Below, piece by piece: positions 17,218-25,062 of a DNA stretch of 64,000 bases (positions are counted from its first letter, which is position 1; each line of letters opens with the position of its first letter). The notes below the pieces were generated by a model that was not told where the DNA came from, ran no database searches, and saw nothing but the letters and a program-made list of their open reading frames with translations. The translations under genes were made by a program, and so were the position numbers. The stretch spans positions 65,685 to 129,684 of the forward strand of contig JANNBN010000129.1 of NCBI GenBank assembly GCA_031385545.1. The letters run 5' to 3'. The stretch is from JANNBN01 sp031385545 (lineage in GTDB: Bacteria; Actinomycetota; Acidimicrobiia; Acidimicrobiales; JANYDT01).

Positions 17218-18534
17218 ATGTCAAAGGTGCTGATGAATCTGCCGGTCGGCGAACGAGTGGGGATCGCGTTCTCGGGCGGGCTCGACACGTCAGCGGCTGT
17301 CGCCTGGATGCGCGAGAAAGGTGCGATCCCGTACACCTACACCGCTGACCTCGGCCAGGCCGACGAACCCGACATCGCCGGTGTGCCGGACCGGGCCAAG
17401 GTCTACGGTGCCGAGGTTGCCCGCCTGGTGGATTGCCGCGAGGAGTTGGTGCATGAGGGTCTCGTTGCCCTGCAGTGCGGTGCGTTCCACATCTCGACCG
17501 CTGGAAAGACCTACTTCAACACCACACCGCTCGGCCGTGCGGTGACGGGCACCCTGCTGGTTCGGGCCATGCACGCCGATGGCGTCGATGTTTGGGGTGA
17601 CGGGTCCACCTACAAGGGCAACGACATCGAGCGGTTCTATCGCTACGGTCTCCTCGTCAATGCGAACCTGCGAATTTACAAGCCGTGGCTGGATCAGCAG
17701 TTCGTCGACGAGTTGGGTGGCCGCAAGGAGATGAGCGAGTGGCTGATCGCACGCGGTTTCCCGTATCGGGACCCCACCGAACGTGCGTACTCAACCGACG
17801 CCAACATCTGGGGTGCCACCCACGAGGCCAAGCAGCTCGAGTACCTGGACGCCGGAATGGACCTGGTGGAACCCATCATGGGCGTCCGGCATTGGGATAC
17901 AGCTGTAGCTGTCGAGGCCGAGGAGGTTGCGATCACGTTCGAGCAGGGGTGGCCGGTTGCGCTCAACGGGGTGCGATACGACTCGAAGGTCGATCTGCTC
18001 CTGGCGGCAAATGAGATCGGAGGGCGTCACGGTCTTGGTATGAGCGACCAGATCGAGAACCGCATCATCGAGGCAAAGAGCCGTGGCATCTACGAGGCCC
18101 CGGGCCTTGCGTTGCTGTTCATCGCATACGAGCGGCTGGTGAGCGGCATCCACAACGAGGGCACCATCGACAATTACCGCACGTTCGGCCGCAAGCTCGG
18201 CCGGTTGCTGTACGAGGGTCGCTGGTTCGACCCGCAGAGCCTGATGCTGCGTGAGTCGCTCCAGCGCTGGGTGGGTTCCGCCGTGAGCGGTGAGGTCACG
18301 GTGCGGCTGCGCAGGGGCGACGACTGGACCATTCTCAATACCGTCAGCGACAACCTCACGTACAAGCCCGAACGGCTTTCGATGGAGTCCGGCGAAGGTG
18401 AGTTCGTGCCACTCGACCGCATCGGCCAGCTGCATATGCGTAACCTCGACATCACCGACACGAAGGCGAAACTCGCCGTGTACCGGGCTGCGGGAACACT
18501 CACGGGCGGCGACAGCCTCCTGCAGTTGGAGTAG
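17218..18534 (+). CDS. argG: Argininosuccinate synthase (long, E. coli-type)
   Basis: A 438-residue enzyme that condenses citrulline and aspartate using ATP in arginine synthesis. The N-terminal PP-loop AFSGGLDTS is at residues 17-25. Length (E. coli-type about 447, the shorter common type about 400), the DVWGDGSTYKGNDIERFYRYG segment and the C-terminal TAKLAVYRAAG-like end match the second, E. coli-type family rather than the common actinobacterial short type. It stands alone here, without argH or argF beside it, and is divergent from the M15 peptidase gene. A TAGCGT minus-10-like box lies just 7 bp before the ATG, so the mRNA may be nearly leaderless. Confidence 0.95.
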   Translation: MSKVLMNLPVGERVGIAFSGGLDTSAAVAWMREKGAIPYTYTADLGQADEPDIAGVPDRAKVYGAEVARLVDCREELVHEGLVALQCGAFHISTAGKTYFNTTPLGRAVTGTLLVRAMHADGVDVWGDGSTYKGNDIERFYRYGLLVNANLRIYKPWLDQQFVDELGGRKEMSEWLIARGFPYRDPTERAYSTDANIWGATHEAKQLEYLDAGMDLVEPIMGVRHWDTAVAVEAEEVAITFEQGWPVALNGVRYDSKVDLLLAANEIGGRHGLGMSDQIENRIIEAKSRGIYEAPGLALLFIAYERLVSGIHNEGTIDNYRTFGRKLGRLLYEGRWFDPQSLMLRESLQRWVGSAVSGEVTVRLRRGDDWTILNTVSDNLTYKPERLSMESGEGEFVPLDRIGQLHMRNLDITDTKAKLAVYRAAGTLTGGDSLLQLE

Positions 18535-18657
18535 CGACGGCGAGAGAGGCTGCCCTCAACCATCGGGGTATTCCGTCTCCGAATCATGCTGCGAGGCGTT
18601 CTCCCGCACGGAACCAGAAAGCCCACTCTGAGTGGTGTTTCAGTGTTGTTCGTCATC

Positions 18658-18663
18658 TATACT
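18658..18663 (+). promoter_or_regulatory. Probable minus-10 element giving a leaderless mRNA
   Basis: TATACT, one mismatch from consensus, is followed 8 bp later by the ATG of the SGNH hydrolase gene (18672). Transcription starting 7-9 bp after the box would begin at or next to the start codon. The minus-35 region is poor (GTGTTT at a 17-bp spacing). Confidence 0.45.
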
Positions 18664-18671
18664 GATGACCC

Positions 18672-20252
18672 ATGGCGTGGAATCGGGCGAAGCGGACTGC
18701 AATTTGTTTTTCCCTGGCAACGGCCATCGGGCTGCTGCCAGTGTTGGCGCTGGTTCGTCCGGGTGGAGCCGCTGTCCAGCTGGCTATCCGTGCCCCAGGT
18801 TCGGCCGTTGTGGCTGTCCCAGTGAAGATCGATGTCCGGGGCCTGTTGGGAGGCGCAGATGTGCGACTGATCGAGGGTACCGAAGTGCTGGCGAAAGCCA
18901 CTGCCCCGCGGTCTGGACGACTTCAATTCAGTGTGACTTTTGGTGCTCCGGGTCGGACCGTGCTTTCAGTGTTGGAATCCCTTGCAGGTCGCCGCACGAC
19001 CCGCGTTGTTGTGCACGCGTTCGACGTGATCGAAACGTCGCCCCCGGCGGTGCCAAACTCGGCCCCCGTCACGGTGGCAATCGTCGTATCCGCAACAGCG
19101 GTCCCGGCCGTCCCTGCCACCGCTCCGACAAGCGCACCCGTTTCCGTCTCTGGTAGTTCCGCCGCCGCTGGAATCTGGTTCGGCAACCCGTCGACCTACC
19201 AGGGCTCGTTGACGCAGGCGTCAAGCGCCGAGAGCAGCACAACAACGACGGTGCCGAACACGACGGTGCCGAACACGACGGTGCCGACGACGGTGCCCGT
19301 CACGACTGTGGCACCCACCACGCTTGGGCCACCGTCGACCCCGGTGACCTCGACCGCTGCCACGACGCGCCCCGCTCCGACGGCTCCGACCACGACTCTC
19401 ACCACAACGACCGGCCTCACGACGACGACCGGTCTCACGACGACGACCGATCTCGCAACAACCACCGTTCGTGCGACAACGCGCGCAACCACCCTGGCCA
19501 GCACCACGACCGAGGCCAGCGTGGCGCCAACGACGGTCACGCCGACAACGCAATCGCCGCGCCCAACCACAACCATCGCCGCCGACTGTGCCGTCAGAGT
19601 GTGGCCGCTCGGTGATTCGTTAACCGTCGGCGGCTACGGCGACCGCACGGGCTTCACGGACTCGTATCGATACGAGCTCTACCGACAGCTCGCTGCGACG
19701 GGGCAGAACATCGCCTTCCGCGGCCACATCGGAGCACCCGGCTCACCGTTGCGATGGGGTGCGGTTCCCCCCGCCGGCGTCACGGATGAATTCTCGCATT
19801 CCGGCGTTGGCGGGTACAGCGTCGCCAACATGCTGCTCGACGTCGCTGCCTTTTCCAACGGCGTCCGCCCCGATGTGATCGTGCTCAACATCGGAACCAA
19901 CGGCGGTACCCCTCAGGAATTCAGGCAGTTGGTCACGCGGATCCAGCAGTTGGCACCCGCCGCCGACATCGTGATGGGGACCCTGACCCCGCTTGCGTCC
20001 GAGTTGGCACTTCGTCGGGTAGTCGATCCAGAGCGCGCGGCCTTGAACGCAGCCATTCGCGCGATCGGAGTTGAATCCGCTTCTGATCGGCTGTTCACCG
20101 CCGATGTCACCGATCGCCTGTTCAACCAGCAGGCGATGAGAGCGAGCGACTACTGGGACGGCACACACCTCGAGGCGTCGGGGGGCATGAAGTTCGCCCG
20201 GGCGCTCTATCCCGAGGTCGCACAACGAGTGGCCCAGGCAAGGCGCTGCTGA
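18672..20252 (+). CDS. Secreted SGNH/GDSL hydrolase with a long Thr-rich linker
   Basis: A 526-residue exported esterase-like enzyme. A signal peptide covers about residues 1-33. A beta-rich domain runs to about residue 125. From about 195 to 305 the chain is an almost pure Thr/Ala/Pro/Val linker coded by short direct repeats (for example VPNTTVPNTTVPTTV and repeated TTTTGL). The catalytic SGNH domain follows: GDSLTVGG with Ser316, NIGTNGG (block III) and DGTH with Asp496 and His499 as the triad partners. The enzyme probably deacylates a polysaccharide, lipid or wall component; the linker resembles surface-exposed spacers. It is a single gene, convergent with the acyl-CoA ligase gene. Confidence 0.88.
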   Translation: MAWNRAKRTAICFSLATAIGLLPVLALVRPGGAAVQLAIRAPGSAVVAVPVKIDVRGLLGGADVRLIEGTEVLAKATAPRSGRLQFSVTFGAPGRTVLSVLESLAGRRTTRVVVHAFDVIETSPPAVPNSAPVTVAIVVSATAVPAVPATAPTSAPVSVSGSSAAAGIWFGNPSTYQGSLTQASSAESSTTTTVPNTTVPNTTVPTTVPVTTVAPTTLGPPSTPVTSTAATTRPAPTAPTTTLTTTTGLTTTTGLTTTTDLATTTVRATTRATTLASTTTEASVAPTTVTPTTQSPRPTTTIAADCAVRVWPLGDSLTVGGYGDRTGFTDSYRYELYRQLAATGQNIAFRGHIGAPGSPLRWGAVPPAGVTDEFSHSGVGGYSVANMLLDVAAFSNGVRPDVIVLNIGTNGGTPQEFRQLVTRIQQLAPAADIVMGTLTPLASELALRRVVDPERAALNAAIRAIGVESASDRLFTADVTDRLFNQQAMRASDYWDGTHLEASGGMKFARALYPEVAQRVAQARRC

Positions 20253-20273
20253 CGTCGGCTTGTCTGCGGCCAG

Positions 20274-21824
20274 CTACGAGATTGCCGGAGCGGATTCCCC
20301 GACGAACTGCACCCGGAGTTCGCGTTTCAGAACCTTCCCGGTTGCGTTGCGCGGCAGCGCGTCGACGATGGCGATGTCGTTGGGTACCTTGAACTTTGCC
20401 AACCGTGACACACAATGCTCAACCACAGTCGACCGGTCCAGCAGCTGACCTGGCTTCAGCACCAGTACTGCCAGACCCACCTCGCCCCACTTGTCGTTCG
20501 GAACGCCGATGACCGCAGCGTCTGCCACGGCGGGAATCTGGAACAGCACGTTCTCGACCTCAGCGGGGTAGACGTTCTCCCCGCCCGAGATGTACATGTC
20601 TTTCCATCTGTCGACGATGTAGATGAAGCCCTCGTCGTCGAGCTTCGCTGCGTCGCCGGTCTTCAGCCATCCGTCGTGGAAGCTGCTTGCCGTTGCCTCG
20701 GGCTTGTTCCAATAGCCCGGTGTGATGTTGGGTCCCTTCGTCCATAACTCACCGACCTCGCCCGGGCCGCAGTCGGTGCCGTCCTCCCCCACGATGCGTA
20801 CTCCGGTGTGCAGGAGCGGCTTGCCTGCCGAGCCGATCTTGCGGAGCGCGTCGGCAGGGTCCAGCATCGTGACACCGGGGCTGGTTTCGGTCATGCCGTA
20901 CCCCTGAACGATTTCGACGCCACGGCCGGCCCACGTCTCAATGATTGCGAGCGCGCACGGAGCGCCGCCGACTCCGGCCACACGGAGTCGCGACAAATCG
21001 GCCGTTTCGAAATCGGGGTGTTGCATCATGAACTGATACGGGGCCGGTACAGCGAAGAAGTGCGTGACGCCGTACGCCGGGTCGCTGATGACGCGCAACG
21101 CTTCGCCGGGGTCGAACGCTTGCGCGATGATGACTGTGCCGCCGGCATGCAAAACCGGGTTGGAGTAACAGTTGAGGCCACCTGTGTGGAAAAGCGGGAG
21201 CACACTCAGGTGCACGGTGTCCGGCGAGATACGCGCCGGGATGCCCAGGTTGATGCAGTTCCAGAAGGTCATACCGTGGGTGATGAGCGCACCCTTCGGA
21301 TGGCCCGTGGTCCCTGAGGTGTACATGATCGCCCAGGGGTCGTCGTGGGTGAGCGGGGTTCGAGGGAAGGGCGATCCATCGTGCGCCGCGATGGCCTGTT
21401 CAAAGGGATTGTCCTCGCCCGCCGCCTGATCGATGCACAGCAACTGCGTGATATCGCACAACAGCCGAAGCTGGTTCGCCATATCGGCCAGCGTCGAATC
21501 GTGGATCATGAAACGCGGGGTGGAGTCGTTGCAGATGTATTCAAGCTCCGGAACGGTGAGCCGCCAGTTGAGCAGCACCGCAATGGCCCCGATCCGCCCA
21601 CACGCGAACTGTGCTTCCAAATACTCGTTGCCGTTGCGAGCCAATACGGCCACCCGGTCGCCTTTGGTTACGCCCCTCGCTTTGAGATACGCCGCGAGAC
21701 CATCTGTGCGCCTATGAACATCGGCGTAGGTGAGCCGCCGTCCGGTGCCAAGGTCGATGACGGCCAGCTTGCTGGGCCGAAGGTCGTTGTGATGCTGGAT
21801 CCAGTCGAAGACGGCAACGGTCAT
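20274..21824 (-). CDS. Acyl-CoA ligase (AMP-binding enzyme)
   Basis: A 516-residue adenylate-forming ligase. The P-loop is MYTSGTTGHPKGALITH, with QGYGMTETSPGV, KTGDAAKLDDEGFIYIVDRWKDMYISGGENVYPAEVE and the final NATGKVLKRELR with the catalytic lysine. The pattern matches long- or medium-chain fatty-acid-CoA ligases of the FadD3/FadD17 style. I use ATG 21824, which directly precedes the conserved MTVAVFDWIQHH-type start; an ATG 12 codons upstream is also open. It is the second of three acyl-CoA ligases in this window and follows the class V PLP enzyme gene by 62 bp on the same strand. Confidence 0.92.
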   Translation of the reverse strand: MTVAVFDWIQHHNDLRPSKLAVIDLGTGRRLTYADVHRRTDGLAAYLKARGVTKGDRVAVLARNGNEYLEAQFACGRIGAIAVLLNWRLTVPELEYICNDSTPRFMIHDSTLADMANQLRLLCDITQLLCIDQAAGEDNPFEQAIAAHDGSPFPRTPLTHDDPWAIMYTSGTTGHPKGALITHGMTFWNCINLGIPARISPDTVHLSVLPLFHTGGLNCYSNPVLHAGGTVIIAQAFDPGEALRVISDPAYGVTHFFAVPAPYQFMMQHPDFETADLSRLRVAGVGGAPCALAIIETWAGRGVEIVQGYGMTETSPGVTMLDPADALRKIGSAGKPLLHTGVRIVGEDGTDCGPGEVGELWTKGPNITPGYWNKPEATASSFHDGWLKTGDAAKLDDEGFIYIVDRWKDMYISGGENVYPAEVENVLFQIPAVADAAVIGVPNDKWGEVGLAVLVLKPGQLLDRSTVVEHCVSRLAKFKVPNDIAIVDALPRNATGKVLKRELRVQFVGESAPAIS

Positions 21825-21886
21825 GCCGCCAGCTTGCCCGGTCCGATCGGAACCGTCCAACGGAGGTGGCCGTCGGGACCGCTGGG

Positions 21887-23764
21887 TCAGGTTCCCAAGG
21901 ACGCCAGCGGTAGTTCGAACCAGCGAAGGTGTTCGAACGCGGGGGACAACGAGCCGGTGGTCAGCGCCTCTTCGACCCAGGCCGGGGCGGCTGCGAATCG
22001 GCTGCGGGCTTCGTCGAGGTACCCCCGAAGCGCTGACTCGGGTGCATGCACACGCGCCACCGCGGGCCGAACCAGATTGCCGGTTTTCGCGTCGTAGGAC
22101 AGATCTGACAGCCGAAGTGGCGGCTCGATCGGGCCCCTCTGGTGACGCCAGAGGCCGGTCGCCGGGTTGAAGCGGTACTCAGGAAGCAACTTCCATCCAT
22201 GTTCTGCCACCAGGTTGACCGCGTCGACCAGGTAGGAGAACACCGTCTCGGAGATGAAGTAGTTGAAGCTCACCCGGGTCCAGCCAGGTTTGATGCCTTC
22301 ACAGCCGTGTGTGATTTCGCTCTCGAACTCGTGCGAACGCGCGATGTCGATGCCCAGTAGGCGGTGGCCGTACGGACCTGCACAGGAGCAACCACCCCGG
22401 GACTGGATGCCGAAGAGGTCGTTGAGCAGCGCCACCACGAAGTTGTGATGAAGGTAACGGTTGCCCGGGTTCGACCGGTCCGGAGCGCTACCTCCATTCA
22501 GCGCCGGCCGGCGAACGACGAACGACACGATCGACAGGCGCTCCGAGATGGTGTTGCCCAGCACCTGCATGGCTGGGTTTTTGAGCCAGGCCGCGACCGC
22601 ACGCTGCCAGTACGCCTCTTCGTGGGCGCGGATGGTTGGGACACCGACGGACTGCTTGAGCTGGAAAACGAGCCCGGCCCGGATCGATTCGACGATGGCC
22701 GGTGTGCCTCCCTCCTCGCGATGAACCGGGTCATCGAGGTAACGATGCTCCAACGGGTTGACATAGGCAACCGTGCCGCCGCCGACGAGATGTGGGACCC
22801 GGTTGCGCAGGTGTTCCCGACGGACGACCAGGACCCCGGGCGTTCCCGGCCCGCCGACGAACTTATGCGGGCTGAGAAAAGCGGCGTCTTTGTACGCCAG
22901 CGGATGTGCAGCACACGTGGGATACATCTCTATGTCTACATAGGGTGCTGCTGCTGCGAAGTCCCACAGCGAAAGCGCTCCGTGTCGATGCAGGAGGTCG
23001 GCGATGGCGCAGGTGTTGGAGACGATGCCGGTGACGTTGGACGCGGCAGAGAACGAACCGATCTTGAGTGGCCGTGCAGAGTAGGCAACGAGCTGGGTGT
23101 CGAGGGCGTCGAGGTCGATGTGTCCGTCGGCATCCTCGGGAATCACCACGACGTCGGCGATCGATTCGCGCCAGGGGAGTTCGTTGGTGTGATGCTCGAA
23201 GGGCCCGACGAACACGACCGGCCGCTCATCGGCGGGGATCTGCGCTGACAGGTTGTAGCGGTCATCAAGGTCGGCGGGGATGCGCAGGTTCATGATGCCG
23301 ATCAACCGATCGACGGCACTGGTTGCACCGGACCCGGCGAAGATCACACAGACCTCGTCATCACCGGGTCCAATGGGTTGCTCCACCTCGGGTTCAACTC
23401 CGATCCCTCCGTTCACCGCTCGGCCGCGCCCAACCACGGCGCTGTGGATGATTCGCCGCGCGTCTTCGCGCAGGCGGGTGGTCTGCAAGCCGGTACCAGA
23501 CGACTCGGTGTGGGTGTTGGCGTAACGCGGCAGGACCTCTTCGCGGATGTAGTCCTCGATGAACGACAGGGAGCGACCGGAGGCCGTGTAATCGGCGTAC
23601 GTGATCCGACGCGGACCATACGGGCCGTCCATAACCAGGTCGTCGCCGATGACCGATTCCCGGATGCGGGCAAGCAATGGTGTGTCGGGCGGTGAGGCAT
23701 CGGGTGCGGTCTGCACCAGCCGCTCGTGGTGCCCTGCGGTGGGCTGATTGGTTGTCTGGCTCAT
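21887..23764 (-). CDS. Class V aminotransferase/cysteine desulfurase-like PLP enzyme carrying an inserted repeat peptide
   Basis: A 625-residue fold-type I PLP enzyme. Recognisable features are GSGATSAVDRLIGIM (PLP phosphate site), FEHHTNELPWRE, a LWDFAAAAPYVDI region, the Schiff-base lysine Lys301 in SPHKFVGGPGTPG and a late GGCSCAGPYGH loop that resembles the catalytic Cys loop of cysteine desulfurases/selenocysteine lyases. Residues 112-130 are encoded by a 59-bp repeat that also occurs in the gene at 25063-26157 and interrupt the normal run from SAVV to GPGDDEV. A GGAG site 8 bp before ATG 23764 supports the start. The substrate is unknown; the desulfurase/lyase versus aminotransferase choice is open. 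Confidence 0.85.
   Translation of the reverse strand: MSQTTNQPTAGHHERLVQTAPDASPPDTPLLARIRESVIGDDLVMDGPYGPRRITYADYTASGRSLSFIEDYIREEVLPRYANTHTESSGTGLQTTRLREDARRIIHSAVVGRGRAVNGGIGVEPEVEQPIGPGDDEVCVIFAGSGATSAVDRLIGIMNLRIPADLDDRYNLSAQIPADERPVVFVGPFEHHTNELPWRESIADVVVIPEDADGHIDLDALDTQLVAYSARPLKIGSFSAASNVTGIVSNTCAIADLLHRHGALSLWDFAAAAPYVDIEMYPTCAAHPLAYKDAAFLSPHKFVGGPGTPGVLVVRREHLRNRVPHLVGGGTVAYVNPLEHRYLDDPVHREEGGTPAIVESIRAGLVFQLKQSVGVPTIRAHEEAYWQRAVAAWLKNPAMQVLGNTISERLSIVSFVVRRPALNGGSAPDRSNPGNRYLHHNFVVALLNDLFGIQSRGGCSCAGPYGHRLLGIDIARSHEFESEITHGCEGIKPGWTRVSFNYFISETVFSYLVDAVNLVAEHGWKLLPEYRFNPATGLWRHQRGPIEPPLRLSDLSYDAKTGNLVRPAVARVHAPESALRGYLDEARSRFAAAPAWVEEALTTGSLSPAFEHLRWFELPLASLGT
23373..23431 (-). repeat. 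In-frame 59-bp repeat, copy A, inside the class V PLP enzyme gene
   Basis: Read on the minus strand, this segment begins GGGCGCGGCCGAG and ends GAGGTGGAGCAACCCAT. It aligns without gaps to 25156-25214 with 6 differences in 59 positions, all of them transitions. It encodes 19 residues, GRGRAVNGGIGVEPEVEQP. The host genes are not homologous, so shared ancestry of the segment, not of the genes, is required. It has no strong palindrome or hairpin by eye. Confidence 0.85.
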
Positions 23765-23847
23765 GCGTTGCTCCGGCACCCGTTCGATATCGGTCAGCCT
23801 CGCATGGAACCGAAGTGTTGCAGACCCAAACTCGGCGCTGTCGGCTC

Positions 23848-23897
23848 GTTCAGGTGTCATGTTTTGGTCATAAACGCGCAGAAAGTGACACCTGAAC
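23848..23897. repeat. Perfect 12-bp inverted repeat with a 26-nt spacer
   Basis: The arms GTTCAGGTGTCA (23848-23859) and TGACACCTGAAC (23886-23897) are perfectly complementary. The repeat sits in the 148-bp gap between the amidohydrolase stop (23913) and the PLP enzyme start (23764), both on the minus strand. It could attenuate transcription between the two genes, serve as an operator, or be a REP/MITE-like extragenic repeat. No T-tract follows. Confidence 0.6.
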
Positions 23898-23912
23898 TCC
23901 TGGCCCAGGGTG

Positions 23913-24998
23913 CTACAGCTTTGCGAACAGGCGGGCTGCTTGTTCGCTGGCTTTGGCCCGTACCTCGTGGGGATCAACAGTGATTGCCCGACCCTCGTCC
24001 AGCAGCACTGTGCCGTCGGCCCGGACCACTCGCCGAGCGCGGACACCCGGTGAGAACGCAATGTGCCATGCCTCTACCGGGTCGTAGTTCCAGGTCACCG
24101 TGTCGGTCTTTGCTTCGGGCATGAGATCCCATCCGTTCTCAAGCCAACTCCACACGGTGTCTGGGGTCTGCCGAACATCGCTCTCTCGCAAGCGCGCATA
24201 GGAAAGCCGAAACTCTTCCAGCATGTCTGCGCCGATGCCATCTGTTCCGAGCACGATGCGATTGGGTCGGGTGGCTGGCGCCGCGTAACCGACTGCGTTG
24301 TTCATGTTGGACCGTGCGTTGTGGGCGATGGTGCCCGGCAGGTCTCGGTCGAGGTGCACGCAATGAACAAGAAGCCAGTCGTCTTGAGCAAGGCTTTCAA
24401 GACGCGCACCGGCATCGGCGTCACCGGCGCCTTCGGAGACGTGAACGTGGACGCCCACCCCGAGGCGAGACGCCATGTCGGCAGCGGCTTCGAGTGTTTC
24501 GGTAGAACACGTGAACGCTGCGTGGATGCCGACCATGCCGTGTCCACCGGCTTTGATGAAGCGTTCGTTCTCGGCCAACCCTCGCCGGGCAGCGTCGGTC
24601 ATGCGAGCTGGCCTGGTGGCCGAAGATGCGGAGGGTTGGCCCTCCACGGCGATGAGGCCCGATGACGTGTGCCGGTCTGTGACGCCGTAGGTTGTGAGGA
24701 CACGAACCCCCACCTCGGCGCATGCTTGTGCGATGACGTCAAGGCTTCCCTCGATGGCGTTGGGGCTCTCGTGATGGTCGATGATGGCCGTGGTGCCGCA
24801 CTCCAGCGCTTCCAACGCACCGAGCATGGCTGACCAGCGAATCATCTCCAAGTCGAGGGCGCAGTCCAGCCGCCACCACACCTGTTCCAAGATCTCTCCG
24901 AAGCCGGTTGTCGACCTCGGCGGTGCAGGCATACCGCGCGCGAGTGCGGAATACAGGTGGTGATGCCCGCAGACAAGGCCCGGAGTTGTTGCGCTCAC
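23913..24998 (-). CDS. Amidohydrolase-family metal-dependent hydrolase (SsnA/cytosine-deaminase-like) with short N-terminus
   Basis: A 361-residue TIM-barrel hydrolase of the deaminase subgroup. The first metal motif PGLVCGHHHLYSALARGMP begins at about residue 6. Later metal and catalytic residues lie in GIHAAFTCS, VHVHVSEGAGD, LVHCVHLD and LGTDGIGADM. The GTG at 24998 means the N-terminal beta strands that usually precede the HxH motif (about 50 residues) are absent, although the C-terminal strands (RRVVRADGTVLLDEGRAI) are present. The frame is open 29 codons further upstream, but that part is not family-like. Related proteins deaminate purines or other heterocycles; here the substrate is inference from the neighbourhood. 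Confidence 0.82.
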   Translation of the reverse strand: MSATTPGLVCGHHHLYSALARGMPAPPRSTTGFGEILEQVWWRLDCALDLEMIRWSAMLGALEALECGTTAIIDHHESPNAIEGSLDVIAQACAEVGVRVLTTYGVTDRHTSSGLIAVEGQPSASSATRPARMTDAARRGLAENERFIKAGGHGMVGIHAAFTCSTETLEAAADMASRLGVGVHVHVSEGAGDADAGARLESLAQDDWLLVHCVHLDRDLPGTIAHNARSNMNNAVGYAAPATRPNRIVLGTDGIGADMLEEFRLSYARLRESDVRQTPDTVWSWLENGWDLMPEAKTDTVTWNYDPVEAWHIAFSPGVRARRVVRADGTVLLDEGRAITVDPHEVRAKASEQAARLFAKL

Positions 24999-25062
24999 GA
25001 CTGCGAGGCTAGCGGGCACGGCGAACTGTGCGATGTCTGAACACGGTGGGTCAAGATGAACT

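Noticed and set aside
19240..19590. Short direct repeats that could suggest a CRISPR-like or satellite array
   Set aside because: They are codon-level Thr/Val/Pro repeats in an open reading frame with no regular spacer.
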